Shown here one piece after another: positions 1-11,860 of a DNA stretch of 64,000 nucleotides (its first letter is position 1; every line of letters begins with the position of its first letter). The stretch spans positions 4,588,001-4,652,000 of the forward strand of contig CP085829.1 in the NCBI GenBank assembly GCA_020809705.1, in the 5' to 3' direction. The translations under genes were made by a program, and so were the position numbers. Below the pieces are notes generated by a model. It searched no databases and was not told the origin of the DNA. It worked only from the letters and a program-made list of their open reading frames with translations. Origin of the DNA: Calonectria ilicicola. Taxonomy: Eukaryota; Ascomycota; Sordariomycetes; Hypocreales; Nectriaceae.

Positions 1-2055
1 GACCCTGGGTAGCATAAGGGTTGGCGTTGTTGGGTGTTTCGTCAGGCGAGTACGCCGTACTGGAGAAGGGGGCTGCCTGGGCAGGGTTAGGTGCAATGGG
101 CGAATCATAGACGGAGGTGGCTAGCTCCTGAGCGCCGTATGTGCTTCCTGGTCGCTGGTGTCCGTGGGAAGGTTGCGAGTAAGGGTTGTTATCCTGAGGG
201 GGAGGCTGAGAGTATGGGTTGCTGTCCTGGGGAGGAGGTTGGTTGTAGGGGTTGCTGTCCTGAGGGAGAGGTTGGTTGTAGGGGTTGTAGTTCTGAGAGG
301 GAGTGGTGGTGTTAATGGGAGCAGGCTGACGGCCGTTGGCAGGAGTCTGGTCTCTTGGGGGATATGGCTGGGTTGCTGGCACCTCAGTTCCAGCTACGTA
401 AAAGGGAGCCTGGGTGCCCGAGGGGAAGTTGGGGGGAGGAGATGAGGTTTGGTATGGAACTTGGTCTGGGTTTCGTTAGAACTGGTCTCTGAATTGCAGC
501 ATGACTATGTAACTTACCAGGGCGACCGCCTTGTGGGGGATATCCTCCATAACCCTGGCCTTGAGGAGCGGGCCGCATAGGATACTGAGGATAGGAAGGC
601 TGGGGTGGGTGGGCCATGGAGGACTCTAGGAGGGTCTCGTAATCCCGTCGAGCCTTGATGAACTTTTCGTTGAGCTGGGTAAAGTCGTCTGTCGCTTGTT
701 AGCAGAGGTTGCCATTGGGAATAATTGAGAACAATTACCTTTCTTTTGCGAGTACTTTTCGATGAGCTTGATTAGCTTCGGTCGAATAGCCAGAGTCTGG
801 TGGTATAGCTTCTGTATGCTTGTCAGTAATGTGCTTCTGATCTTGTATATTCGAAGTAAGCCATACCGAAATCTCCTCGTTATCTTCCTCTCGGGGACCA
901 GTGTTGGAAGCGCTCAAAAGGGTCAATAACTTCTCAACATTCTTGATCTCGGCGAAAACCTCGGCCTCCATCTGGGCCTCGCGTTGCAGCTCATCCGGGG
1001 TAGGATCGGTAAGCTTCTCTACGTAGTTTAGAGGGAAAATACCCGTCTTGCCTCGAAGGGAGCCTCGCCACCAATCCTTGTAGACACTCTCAAGCACGGC
1101 AATGACATCACCCTTCTTGAACTCGAGCTCGCCGGGCTCCGAAGGGACAAAATCATAGAGGGCGCGCACTCGGCTAACAGTGGCCGCTGTGGTGCCTGCT
1201 GGGACAGGAGGTGGTGCGGCGGTCTCGGGTTGAGTGCTGGGACCGGCCTGGGAGCTGGAACTGGCGGCAGCAGTAGCAGCAGCCTTTTTGCGCTCTTCTT
1301 CCTCCAAACTCAATTTTAGTGCGATTTGTAGCTCGTCTTCCTCCTTTTGGCGATCGACATCGGTGAGGCCACGCTTCTGGGGAGCGCTGGGAGGGTGGAG
1401 AGTGGGGTTAGACTTCTTGATGGTGAGGTAGGCATCGTTCATAATGCCTAGTGAGGGGTCGCTGCTGAACATTTCGGTCCATTCCTTCATGCGCTCGATA
1501 ATCTTGGGCTTGACTTGGGAGTGGGTGTTGCGATCGTTTGCGAGGCGGAGAAGAGCGTCGGTGAAGGCTCGGCTGGAAAGTTCGCGGTGCATGTTCTTGT
1601 CACAGTTTTGGGAGAGGGCGTGTGCCAGCTATCAAGAGTGTGAGAAAACATCAATGAAGACCTGGAAGCGGGAAGGATGAAGTACCTCAAGTGTGTAAAG
1701 CTGGACGTTGGCGTTGCGATGAGCGAGGCGCTTGATCATACTCTGAACAGCCTCCTTGGCACCGTTGTTGTCGCTGGCAACCTTGTCGCAGACCTCCATG
1801 ATGGCACCCCAGTCCTCGGAGGTGAGGTTTTCGTCGGTGGCCTTGGCTGCGACGCTGTTAGCATTGTGTCTACTGGATGGTGTACAGATTGGCATGTGGG
1901 TGATGCGGGGCGAGGCGGTAGCGGTAGAGGCCACATGGTGAGGCCTTTGAGCTTGCGCCGAGGGCAAGGGATGGTATAGGAAAGAGACGGATGGGCGCAA
2001 AGCAAGACATACCGACAACATCGTCAAAAGGGCTTGCCGCAGCAGCTCGGAACAT
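1..2055 (-). CDS. HSE1: HSE1, ESCRT-0 subunit (partial, C-terminus off left edge)
   Basis: Class E vacuolar sorting protein that pairs with Vps27 on endosomes and binds ubiquitinated cargo. Exons on the minus strand: 2055-2013, 1846-1686, 1628-867, 811-739, 688-518 and 465 to beyond base 1; introns are 50-57 nt except the first (166 nt), and all joins keep frame. Seen: an N-terminal VHS domain (about residues 5-145), a ubiquitin-interacting motif around residues 165-183 (DELQIALKLSLEEEE), an SH3 domain at about 221-275 (ALYDF ... WWRGSL ... GIFPLNYV), a helical GAT-like part (KLYHQTLAIRPKLIKLIEKY) and a Pro/Gln/Tyr-rich tail. The start MFRAAAASPFDDVV is preferred over an in-frame ATG 24 nt upstream because family members begin MFRAA. 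Domain order matches fungal Hse1. The stop codon is not in the window. Confidence 0.93.
188..286 (-). repeat. 33-bp tandem repeat inside HSE1 tail
   Basis: Three imperfect direct copies of a 33-bp unit (188-220, 221-253, 254-286) plus a partial fourth copy at about 170-187. On the coding strand they encode an 11-residue unit close to NPYNQPPPQDS. The array lies in the disordered Gln/Pro-rich C-terminal tail of HSE1. Confidence 0.85.
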
Positions 2056-5000
2056 GGCTGGCTGTGGTGGTGCGGCCAACTAGGCTGCACTGAATGCTGG
2101 GAGAGGGGGAGATGGCGGAGAGGGTGGAATCGAGGGAGTGAAGCCCGCCCTGGATGTAGATACGGTCGCCGTGTAGCGCTTTTGAAGGAGCAGTCAAGCA
2201 AAGAACAGAAACGGGGGTTTTCTAGGTTCTTGTGGCTGCAGGCGGCAGTCGGGTGGAAATAAAATAATGGCTGTGCGTGTGTGAGACGATGTCGTGTGGC
2301 AGTCGTCGTGGGCGTGGTACGTCAGTCAGCCACACGATGCTTGGCGAGACTCGGATTCGGGAGGTGGAAAAATTCAATGACAGCGAGCCAAGGCCGGGAT
2401 AATAAAGTCGCGAACCGGCGGAAGATGGGTCTAGACTGTGGAGGGCGTTGAGATGTTGGAGGGAGGCCGACAGAGAGAGAGAGAGAGATATCGCCAGTGC
2501 AGTGTGTAGTGCATGTGCAGTGTCCCGAGGCCAGGCCTGGCCAGGCTGCTGCTCACTGACCTGCTGCTGCTGCTGCTCACTGACCTGCTGCTGCTGCTGC
2601 GGCTTGACAAGAGCGTGTCCTCATTGGTTCGGTCGCAATTGTCGACGCCACACGTTCGTCATCCATCAATCCATCCGAGGGGCTGAGCTCCCCACTTCCG
2701 CTGCCAAACAGGGCCTCCGCCCACTGTAGCTAAACTGGAGGGCCCAGCGAGGTCCAGGGATGCCCAGCCAGGGATGCCTAGCACTAGCTCCCTATTACGT
2801 AGCATCAAACCTGATCGGGTGCCAAAAATTGCAACTTCGCTATTCGCTTTCGCTAGTTTTGCCAAGTGAAACAATCTACCTTTTCTCTGGCTTCTGGAAT
2901 TAGAATATTGATCGCTTCCACACAGCCCCCTTCTTCGCAACCCCAGCACCTAATTTGAGTTGCTGCGGCGAGGCCAGCATGGGCAATGCTTATTTGTACA
3001 GGGCCATCCCCCCCAATGCTCGCCATCAAGAATGATGATGCTGTTCATCGCCATTATTTTTTTTGGGCCTCGCGATTCTTTTATAAACGAGATTCACCCG
3101 TGTACTTTTCATCCGCTTGGACGGGCCTATGCAACTTCTGGTCAACATGGCGAGTAATGTCTAGAGGATTTTGGATCGTTTCAACAATAACCACATGAAC
3201 TGAAATTACATGTTGGTCAGTTGTGGGCAGACTCGGATGGTCACTATACATCAATCTCATCTTTCGATCCCACCAACAATGTGACGCATTGTAGGCGGTG
3301 CAGCCATGCCCCAAAGTCTCTTAATACGTTCACGTGCTTTGAGACCAGCCTGATATTTTAACGATTAGAGATAATATACCGGGGCCCTACCACTAATTGG
3401 AGAATAAAAAGTCAGTCCTTTCCCGGAATAAGAGCAGACGGTGGAGCCCGCAAAGGGTCACAGTTGCAATCGAGAACAATAGGTCAACCTCCATCATGGA
3501 CCCTGTCTTTCAGCCTCACCTAATTCCAACTCAGCGCGATTCTTCCAAATCATCCCTCTTCCCCACTTCTTCAGCCGATAATTGCACCAGGACGCCTATA
3601 ACACGGGATTTGGTATGTAGCGGCCTCTCGAATCTGGACACACTTACGGGATTGGGCCTCCTACTAAACAGGCTGCTTCACAGATCTCCCTCTATAGTTG
3701 CCGTTTGTTTAGTATACAGCATACTGCAACGTACCCGAACCTACATACTGTTGTCCTTAACGCAGCCTATCATCGCCAGTGACATTAGCATCTTTCTGAG
3801 ACGTATTCAACAGGATATCGGGTCTTTACCGCATGATGCATGCATATGTTCTCCTATTCCCATACCCAGTGGCATTAAAATTGGATCATGACACCTATAT
3901 TCACTCAAATTACTTACACAAGATTGTTTGATGGTCCACCCTCCCGATTTCTGGCCTCATTCGTATCCTTTTAGTAGATGACCATGCTAAAAGGGCCACG
4001 TACCGATGCCATCACTGAATTGGCAATAGCCACAAATAGGAAAGTTGTAACTTTCATATTGAAATTCGACGTTGCTGGAATATCTAAAGTAGGGTGTCTA
4101 GATAGTCTTCGAATCTAGATGGTCGCAGGTTGTTCAGAGATCAGACACCAAAAGGAACATCTGAAGAGGAGAAAGATGCCCATTAAATAATTACTTACGT
4201 TCCGACAACAAGACTTGTAAGTTCTGCATATTCTTGGTTGTGATATGCATACATTGTCTCGGGCGTATTTTGTTTCGCCGAACTCGTATTGTACCACAGA
4301 GAGAGGCCTGTGATTGCTCACTCCAGCCCCTCGGGTGATGAGCGCAGATGAAACATCTCCAACGGGCAAAAAAGAGTTCATGATGCACAGCGGAAACATC
4401 TATCGCAATCTTATAATGAGAAAAATAAGACTTAATTTAAATAAAATCAGGAGGCTCTTGTAAATCGTATTATATTTTGAAATATGCTCCTTTCTTTCGT
4501 TCTTCCATTTTTGGTCAACCACCGGTTTGCAATGTTGTGTGCTGGACATATACTACTAATGTGCCGGGCTTTGAAGCAGAGCTTTACGAGAATATTCGAG
4601 ATTTCAAGGCTGCACATGTCTCACGCTCACACATTCCGATCTGTAAAACAATCTGGCTGATGCTCATTCCAGAAGTCGGTGTGTAGTAGTTTAATCAAAG
4701 AACAAGAACGATCTTATAGCCTCAAGTCTCAACATTGTCGTTCTTAATCTGGTTTGCAATCCATGATTATTTATTGTTGAGAATTACTACATTTCGGTAC
4801 AAATTCTTGTGTCGTCATACGGCATAAAAGTCACGTCAAGGCAGCATGCTTTATCATTGAGATCCCGGTGGCCGATGTGATGGTGACAGACAGTGATGAT
4901 CTGTAGACTGTGCGCTGTCGGTCACACCTCTAAACTTTCTTGGAATATTGTCTCGAATTTCGGACACATGCGACCGTTACCATCGCTGGTCTTGATTTGC

Positions 5001-5331
5001 CCCAACATGCTCGGCTTTCCCCCGTTTTTCTTTTTTATTTATCCCATTGCAACACTCAATGCACTCAGCTATAGTCTTAATAGAGGTCTGTAACAAGTCC
5101 GTTGGCGCGCCAATTCTCTAATAATTGAAACAGAAAAGAGCTAAGCGTTAAATTTAATTTGGTTCGATACATTGAATCGCACCTCCCCATTGTACAGGGG
5201 AGAAGGACCACATAGTTAAATTATTGTAGAGTTATTCATTTTTAATCTTCTCCTTAAGCCGTTCAATCAATTTATATTCCTCAATTAAATAAAATAGCAA
5301 AGGCCAGCTCCTTGTAATGTGATTATTCCCT
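2056..5331. other. 3.3-kb intergenic region, AT-rich from about 3 kb
   Basis: The first few hundred bases are the HSE1 leader and promoter, moderately GC-rich. From about 2.95 kb the sequence becomes AT-rich. Short open frames exist (for example 3397-3891 plus, 4115-4399 minus, 4477-4686 plus), but I recognise no protein family in them and would not call genes. No terminal inverted repeats or transposase motifs were seen. Confidence 0.6.
2546..2600. repeat. CTG-rich tandem repeat
   Basis: Units made of CTG runs ending in CTCACTGAC occur about two and a half times in tandem in the upstream region of HSE1. This is a simple repeat; no function is apparent. Confidence 0.7.
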
Positions 5332-6968
5332 TCAATCGTAGCCGTTCATCTCACACCAGCATGGATACGAGAGTTGACATATAGAACAATGAGCAAAATT
5401 CAACAAGAATTCTTCGTTTTCAACTGCCAGGATTCGAGAAATTTCTGCGTCGCCACCAGCGACAGAAGCGGCGAAACTGTTTTGGCAATGGCTTTGCTGA
5501 ATCTCACTTGGCATTGTTTCGCCACCTGCAGCCACTAAATCTTTTTCCAGGTTTGATGGAATTAGATTGATTGACCTATTGGGTGCGTTAGACGATTGCG
5601 CAGTCCCAGAGGTCAGAGCATTCAAGTTTTGAGGTGAAGTTTGTGATTCAGAATTGGAATCAGGTGTCGGCAGCAACTGTCTTGAGGAAGAAGATTGTCT
5701 TGACGCAGATGTGCACGCCGTATTATCATGCCGTTTTTTTCTAGGCTTGGCTTTCCGTGAAGTAGTTTTGTATGAGCAAAGTACACTTTCTTTACATTTT
5801 TTGAAAGCTCGTTGGATCTCCAAGTCAAATTTGGAATGCAACTGGCTTGACACGGCCTCATCCATATCGTGTTCGTTATGCCGATAGAGAGCCAAGAAGT
5901 TATGTTCTAAAAATTTATAGACCGTATTTGAATCTTTAGCAAAGCTCTTCTTAACTTCATAAAACTCTATGACCGGCTCAAAATCTAAAGGCATTGTTAG
6001 ATAGAAGCTCTGCCAATCAAAGTTAGGACAACACACCCGGTGGCAGAGGAGTTGCATCGGTGGGAAATAAAGTCTCCCAAAGATGCTTCCAGGTTATGAC
6101 TTTACTGCTAACTTTTCTGCCAGCTAGTTTATATTTCGCTTCAAGCGTTATGCCATCCTCTGGGTCCCGTCCCAGCGATGCATCCGCTGGCTCTTCTCGA
6201 AGCAAACAGGCTCTTTCTGCTCGCCAATGTGCATCTCGCTCTTTCTCATCTTTGAAACCTTCTTTGCATCGGGGGCATATTGACCGAAGACCTTTTGTCG
6301 AGTCATGCATGTTGCTAATATGCTTTCTAAGTATTACGATTGAGGGTTAGTTTATGCTGCTTACGATTCAAGAATCGAAATACTCACTTGACTTCTGATA
6401 TATCTGAAAAAGGCTGGGTTGCGCAAGCCTGATGTTCCCGAACGTTGAATCTCACCGGGTTTCGTTTCCTATAAGGGCAGCTAAGTTTTGCCACAGTGTT
6501 TTGTTTCTTGGCGATTTGAGACTGGCCTTCAAATGAGTTCGAACCATCACCGCTGTTTTGCGATGAGCCCTCTTCCGATCCATCACCTTCTTTGCCGTTC
6601 TTGTCGAATTTTCGTTTACCAGAAATCTGATTAGTTTTGAACGAGTCTGGTTGAGAATGAGGAGTTTCTGCTTCACCATCCACAGGGGCAGGTGTGTAGT
6701 CGTATTCAATCCTTGTATCATCATCGGCACAGGACACCCCTACGATGGTCGATATCTCATTGATGCAGGCTTTGACGGAACACCATACGTCTTGAGGGTT
6801 CATAACATCGCCCAATGTCAGTGAAAACACGTTAGAAAGTATGATGTTACATGTTTCTTCAACCAGAGTGCCCTGCCCCCGAGATATAGCTGCCATAGAA
6901 TATGGGCTGTCCGGACTTGAAAGGGATTTCGATATCGACGATGCCAGATCGCCTGAATTTCTCAACAT
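5332..6968 (-). CDS. Fungal C2H2-type zinc-finger protein A
   Basis: Three exons on the minus strand: 6968-6388, 6326-6037 and 5984-5332 (introns of 61 and 52 nt with GTGAGT/GTGTGT donors and TAG acceptors), giving about 507 residues. The core is the fungal arrangement beginning CPYRKRNPVRFNVREH, with putative zinc ligands C164, C182, H196 and H201, then C211, C214, H227 and C234, followed by a DPEDGIT segment and a PDFEPVIEF segment that exon joining restores exactly. The N-terminal 160 residues contain a low-complexity Ser/Gly/Asp region; the C-terminal part is Ser-rich. Proteins of this type are numerous and uncharacterised in filamentous fungi, so a nucleic-acid-binding role is only inferred. 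Its start lies 64 bp from the end of a divergent relative on the same strand; the true start codon is uncertain. Confidence 0.75.
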
Positions 6969-7032
6969 ATTGTTAATATACGACTTCTACTGAAAGCTCT
7001 GGTTCATGTTAGACCAACTAATAAGAGATCAC

Positions 7033-8037
7033 TTACTGGCTTTTAGATTCCCCTTTCACTTCTGCCTCTAGATCATTTGAACTCTCTTGTATGATTTGAA
7101 ACACCGATTTTTCATCGTTAACCACTTCGATATTATCATCCTTCTCGAAAGATGCCGTAATAATATCCGCTGGTTTTGGGGTTTCAGCGACTTTTAGCAT
7201 AACGGGTGACTGATTTGTTATGGCCTGAAGTTCTGGAGGGCCCTCTGACCCCAAATGTGTACCTGGATTATTTTGAGAAACACCAGGAACCCGAAAAACT
7301 CGAGGTATGTCTCCAGCCGAAATCTGGAAAAGGGTTGCCAAAGAATCATGAAAAGAAACTTCAGATGTTGATGTTTGACTGATCCGGGAGTAACTAATTT
7401 CCAATAACCTTCGAAAAATATCCTCATATTTGAAGATCCCCGATGGAATGTAGGGTTTTGGTAGTGGGTAACTGGAAAAATGAACAGCCCAAAAACTCTC
7501 CCATTTTGAAGCATCGTCTTTTCCGGGGTACTGGTGGAATTCGATCTCTTTGTGACCCCAAAAATAGTCATGACCACCCCTTCGTACAGGTTGACATTTT
7601 CCTAATTTTTCATGGGCATGAAGAAGATCAGTATCAAAAAAAAGATTCTTGCATTGTGGACATTGTAAGTTATCCAAGGTATGCCTTCTGCTTAGGTGCT
7701 GCGTGACATCAGGAAATCTGCGAAGCCTCGCTTGAGCACAAGCATGATATGCCAGAGGGTCCAGTTTATAGAACGGGCAAGCAAGGAATACTTCTGATGT
7801 CTCGCTGTCAGAACTGTCGTCCTCATCACTTCTGAGTCGTTTTCTCGGTTTTTTCCCGCTTAGCTGATTTTGGGGATATTCGGGTTCGTCATTATCACGG
7901 CCAGGAGAAGAGTCCATGCTGGTATCCTCAGTATTAGGTGTAGATAGCATCATTTCTGGCACTCCCCAAAATTCCTTAGGAATAAAGGACAAAGGTTCAG
8001 ATATTGTTGGTGCGGTCACTGACAGCGGTGGGAACAC
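7033..8037 (-). CDS. Divergent C2H2-type zinc-finger protein B
   Basis: Single open frame of 334 codons. It carries the same double zinc-binding layout as the next gene downstream: CPFYKLDPLAYHAC with putative ligands C87, C100, H114 and H119, then CPQC at 126-129, H142 and C148. A KKPRKRLR basic stretch just before the fingers could be a nuclear signal. A Trp/aromatic segment after the fingers (KWESFWAVHF) corresponds to the TWKHLWETLF segment of protein A, so the two are divergent tandem relatives. The frame ends at a TAA that lies inside a perfect-looking 47-nt intron (GTAAGT ... CTAAC ... CAG, 6989-7035). If that intron is spliced, the protein ends eight residues later rather than reading into gene A. 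It could therefore be a complete gene or the 5' part of a broken fused gene. Confidence 0.6.
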   Translation of the reverse strand: MFPPLSVTAPTISEPLSFIPKEFWGVPEMMLSTPNTEDTSMDSSPGRDNDEPEYPQNQLSGKKPRKRLRSDEDDSSDSETSEVFLACPFYKLDPLAYHACAQARLRRFPDVTQHLSRRHTLDNLQCPQCKNLFFDTDLLHAHEKLGKCQPVRRGGHDYFWGHKEIEFHQYPGKDDASKWESFWAVHFSSYPLPKPYIPSGIFKYEDIFRRLLEISYSRISQTSTSEVSFHDSLATLFQISAGDIPRVFRVPGVSQNNPGTHLGSEGPPELQAITNQSPVMLKVAETPKPADIITASFEKDDNIEVVNDEKSVFQIIQESSNDLEAEVKGESKSQ

Positions 8038-9053
8038 GGAGAGATGTTAGCATGGAGAATGATTAGAGTCGCATCTTACAGGTATGGGCACTAAATATAT
8101 GTCTTATGCTGACTCAAGGTGGCGGTTCTGTGATATAATTGGTTCATGCTGGCGTACTTGGAGCAAATGGTGGTGAATTGGGTGCGATTGAATCATAAGC
8201 CATCGAGAGCCATGGGTAATAAAATGAATGCAGGACACATGTCACTAATTTATGCGGATAGATGAAAATAAATTTTAAATTTTAAAAATACGCAAAGTGG
8301 GTTTGACTTGAGAAAACTGTTCAAAACTACTAAACCAGGACATTGCGAAAGGTTGTGAGCTCGAGTTGATTATTGGACTGTGCTAATCGAGAATCGATCA
8401 TACACAACTATGTGTATACAATAAAGCCACGCCTAATCTAAAAAAAAGCCTTAGAATTAGTGACCGTATCTCAAATATCTGATGGGAGCAAAAATTGTTC
8501 AAACTTCGCTTAGGTCATAGCTAATTCACGAACGTCAGTAGGCGGTTTTATGAGCGCCACGCAAAGTTGCAAAACGTCACCAATGTTAAACTCATCGTTG
8601 TTTCAAAGTGATACATGGTCTTATTTGCATTGTCGGCGGCCGGATTTATACACACTGCCTAGATTCCCTTTCATATATATCCAAGAAGCCACCTCGCCAT
8701 TCTGTGTCCTTAATGTCATATCTGTAATGTAAATATGAACCCGTCTTTGCCGTATGCCAAGAAAAGAAATGCAACATGATAAAACCCTCGACTCCAGATC
8801 AACAAGCTACCACGCAGCAACCTAGGACCCAAAAGCGCCAAACCTGCCGGCAACTCCACCTAAGGCTATAGACAATCCCTAGTCTAGATGATCCCAACAA
8901 GCCTCACTGGCTTAGCTCGCCATGCAACAACTCCCCCAATGATACTCTAAGAAAATTCCCATATTTTTATTCAATTTCTCCCTTCTCTTTTCATGTCTTC
9001 AAAAAACTCTCACAAATGCCGTACTTTGCTGTAGAAAAACATTAATCGCTGGC
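8038..9053. other. Intergenic, AT-rich
   Basis: Upstream region of C2H2 gene B and the downstream end of ATG13. It is AT-rich to about 8.75 kb, with A/T homopolymer runs, and then rises in GC toward ATG13. I see no gene in it. Confidence 0.6.
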
Positions 9054-11860
9054 TCATGCTTCTTCGAGACTTCGGCGACCTTGCGCATCCATCTCTGAAA
9101 GATCAAACATAAGTGGCTCGCCTCCCACTGATTCGTCGTCGGGTCGGGGCATTCGAGGGGCCATGCCAGTAAAACTACCTCTCGAGGATTGTGGCGGAGT
9201 TTGTCGACGAGCCGTTCCCATACCCATATAACGACGTCTTCCAAACGGTGAGCTGGATGGAGCCACGGGAATAAGGCCTTCAAGTGGGTTTTCCTCAGAG
9301 AGCCCCTGTTGCATCATTTCGGATGTTTCGGCAGTTCTCGTCTCGGCCACCGGCATGTCCTGGGCTGCAGATCCATCCTCCAGCTGCATATGCCTTCCCA
9401 ATAGAATGCTTCTAGAAGGTGGCTCCCTATCATTTGCGCCAAGGCTAATACTACGGTGAGCAAAAGCTAGGCCAGTTTCATCGTCATCTCCTGATGCTCG
9501 GTTCTGTTGCGCAGCTGAGCTTGAGCGTCGTTGGTAAGATTCCACCAGTCGCGGCGACAGAGGAATATCAATGGCTGTTGTGCCGTCTTGAGTAATGGTA
9601 TTTTGTCTGCTTGGTGCAGTAGCAGTGCTGCTCGGTGCACGGCCTGTTCTCGTGCTGTAATCGATAATTGAGTTTTCGCTCAAGCGCGACGGGATTGCCG
9701 GGGTATGCGGTGTATGTGGTGAAAGTGGCTTTCCAGGTGACGATGATGCCGACAGTGAGGCCGGTGCTACCATACCGGGGACGCTTATCAACTGCCTGCT
9801 TGATGAGCTCGATGAACGATGCATATGCACTGAGGAAGACATTGAGTCAGTGAGCGCATTGTTCGAGTCCCTCATCATGTGAAATCTAGAAAGCTGTGCC
9901 ACGGTGCGATTTGTCGCCGATTCTCCCCGCTTGGTAGGTTCAAAGCTCTTTAAAGTCTTCTTACTGTCAAGCACCTTCAAAAATTCAGAGATATTATCGT
10001 CTTCAGTTTGAAGTGATTCAGAGCTAGTGCCCGTGACTTCAGCAAGGAGGCCGGAACCTGGTTGGGCAATTGACGAAGCCAGACTCTGCCTTCCACTGCT
10101 CCCTTCGTCATCTCCAGATTTTCCAATACCACTAATAGATGACCGGCCGCGGCGATGAGTAAAACTGCTGCTATATCGACTTGTTGAAGCCGGTCGTGGT
10201 GACCCAGGCACTGTCACCTCAGATGCTGGTGGAGGGCCTCCGCGCAGGGATGCAGCCATACCTGCAGTGAGGGAGGTGCGGTTTCTCGCCTGCTGGAGTG
10301 ATGGAATTCCCCCAGGGCGGGAAAATGAACTCGGTGATGCTGGCGACTCGGCGTCAATGTGTCGAGGAACTGGCGAGCCAGAGAGCGAACCAGCCTTGAA
10401 AGGCTGGAACGAAACCGAGGGCCTACGGTTTGAGCTTTCAAGAGTTCGTACTGTTGGGCGTGTCGCGGCATGGCGACCAACTGGCAATGAATTTGGTCCC
10501 TCCAATTCATTATTATTAACAGGAAGGGAGCTAGGGGGTGAGCTTGTGTCAGATCCGGGAGGACGGACGGCTCTTAAGGCAGAGATAGGGCTGGTCCCCA
10601 GAGCTCCGTTACCATGAAAGGTATTAAGACTGCCATACGTCTGCTGCAAGTCACTCACATTTGGGCGGGGCCGGTTATCACGCAGCGAGCCTACCTCGGC
10701 CATAGGAACACGAGGTCGGTCTGATTGCTGAGGCAGTGAGGGCCTAAAGAAGTTCTCATCAACGCCCATGAAGCGAGAGCTCAACAGCGCTTCCGAATCA
10801 TCAATTCGGAAGCTGCAGTCATTTCGATACGTGACAGATGTGCTAAGACGACCTACAGGCACGTCCAGGTCACCAAACATGTACTCAGTTACAGGGTCTG
10901 GTCGGCCATCAATGGGATGCCTGAGCTGGTCAAGGCGTGGCCGGTCGGGTTCGGAAGTGCGGATTCTAATTCGAGGGATGAGAGCAGGGTGTGAATTCTT
11001 TGCCGGCGCTTGGCTGGCAAATTTCCATGCGGGTAGTAGGCGTGTAGTGATGAAGAGTGATCTGAAGAAGACAATGGCTTTCTTGTATACGGTCGGCAGA
11101 ATCGGTCCAAAATCCTCGGTAGGAATGACACCAGTCGTTTTGAGCTCGGCTCGCCATCTCTCAAGTATCACTTCAGAGTTCCGACGAGATGAACCAGGCG
11201 GACTATCAGTAGAAAAGCCTGATAAATTTAGTTGTTCCATAACATCCCATCTCTTTCCATTTTCGTCAACAATGACAAGGCTCTGGTTCTCTTTTAACCT
11301 GGACGTATCAAGGTATACTTCAATCACAAGGGGAGGTGGTCGGTTTTCTAAGCTGCCGCAGGTCTTCCAGATCTTCAGCTCTTCTCTAAAGTCGTCAATC
11401 TCATCGGTCTCGATTTGAAACTAAAATAATGGTTAGCATCAACAGGTGTGGCGGCAATGGCTGGCGATGCATACCCATTTGTTAGCTCTCCGTAAGCCGT
11501 TAGCATTGCGCGAGGCTGTGACTTTGACGCGAGAGTCGAGGACTAAGACGGCTGTTTTGGAGTAGAAGTTCTATAGTGTCGTCGCTGTTAGCGCCCTGTG
11601 TTTGCGACTGCGAATCAAGCCCGTTCGCAGGAGCGCGACAGACGTACCTGTATTATCTGATCGAGCTTCTTGACCGATTCGGCAGGGGGCCCGATGGGCG
11701 AGGGTTTCTCGGCGGTGGGTGAATTAGGTGCATCTCTACCGGAGACGGTTGAGCCGGCGCGTGATCTGTTGCCCAGCGCAGCTTCCCGTGAGATGCCCGG
11801 CCGGGATGTGTTCGGTATGGGCGACGAGACCCTCGCCGGGGCTCGCGGCTGTTGATGCAT
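9054..11860 (-). CDS. ATG13: ATG13, autophagy initiation regulator
   Basis: Regulatory subunit of the Atg1 kinase complex at the pre-autophagosomal site. Three exons on the minus strand: 11860-11648, 11570-11475 and 11420-9054 (introns of 77 and 54 nt, GTACGT and GTATGC donors), 891 residues. The N-terminal HORMA domain is recognisable across all three exons: KKLDQIIQ, then NFYSKTAVLVLDSRV, NGLRRANKWFQIETDEIDDF, then the ELKIWKTCG and VIEVYLDTS segments. The rest, about 600 residues, is Ser/Pro/Arg-rich and disordered, as usual for Atg13, where TORC1 phosphorylation and Atg1/Atg17 binding occur. The start at 11860 gives MHQQPRAPARVSS, which fits the family. A long repeat-rich region lies upstream. 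Confidence 0.93.

Noticed and set aside
3397..3891. 164-codon plus-strand frame in the AT-rich island, with an intron-like GTATGT ... AAACAG segment inside
   Set aside because: Neither the unspliced nor the spliced reading matches any family I know, and a stop follows soon after in the spliced frame.
4115..4399. Minus-strand frames resembling a small Cys-containing protein with a GTAAGT donor at the end
   Set aside because: Two overlapping frames are equally good, no signal peptide is clear, and no downstream exon can be supported.
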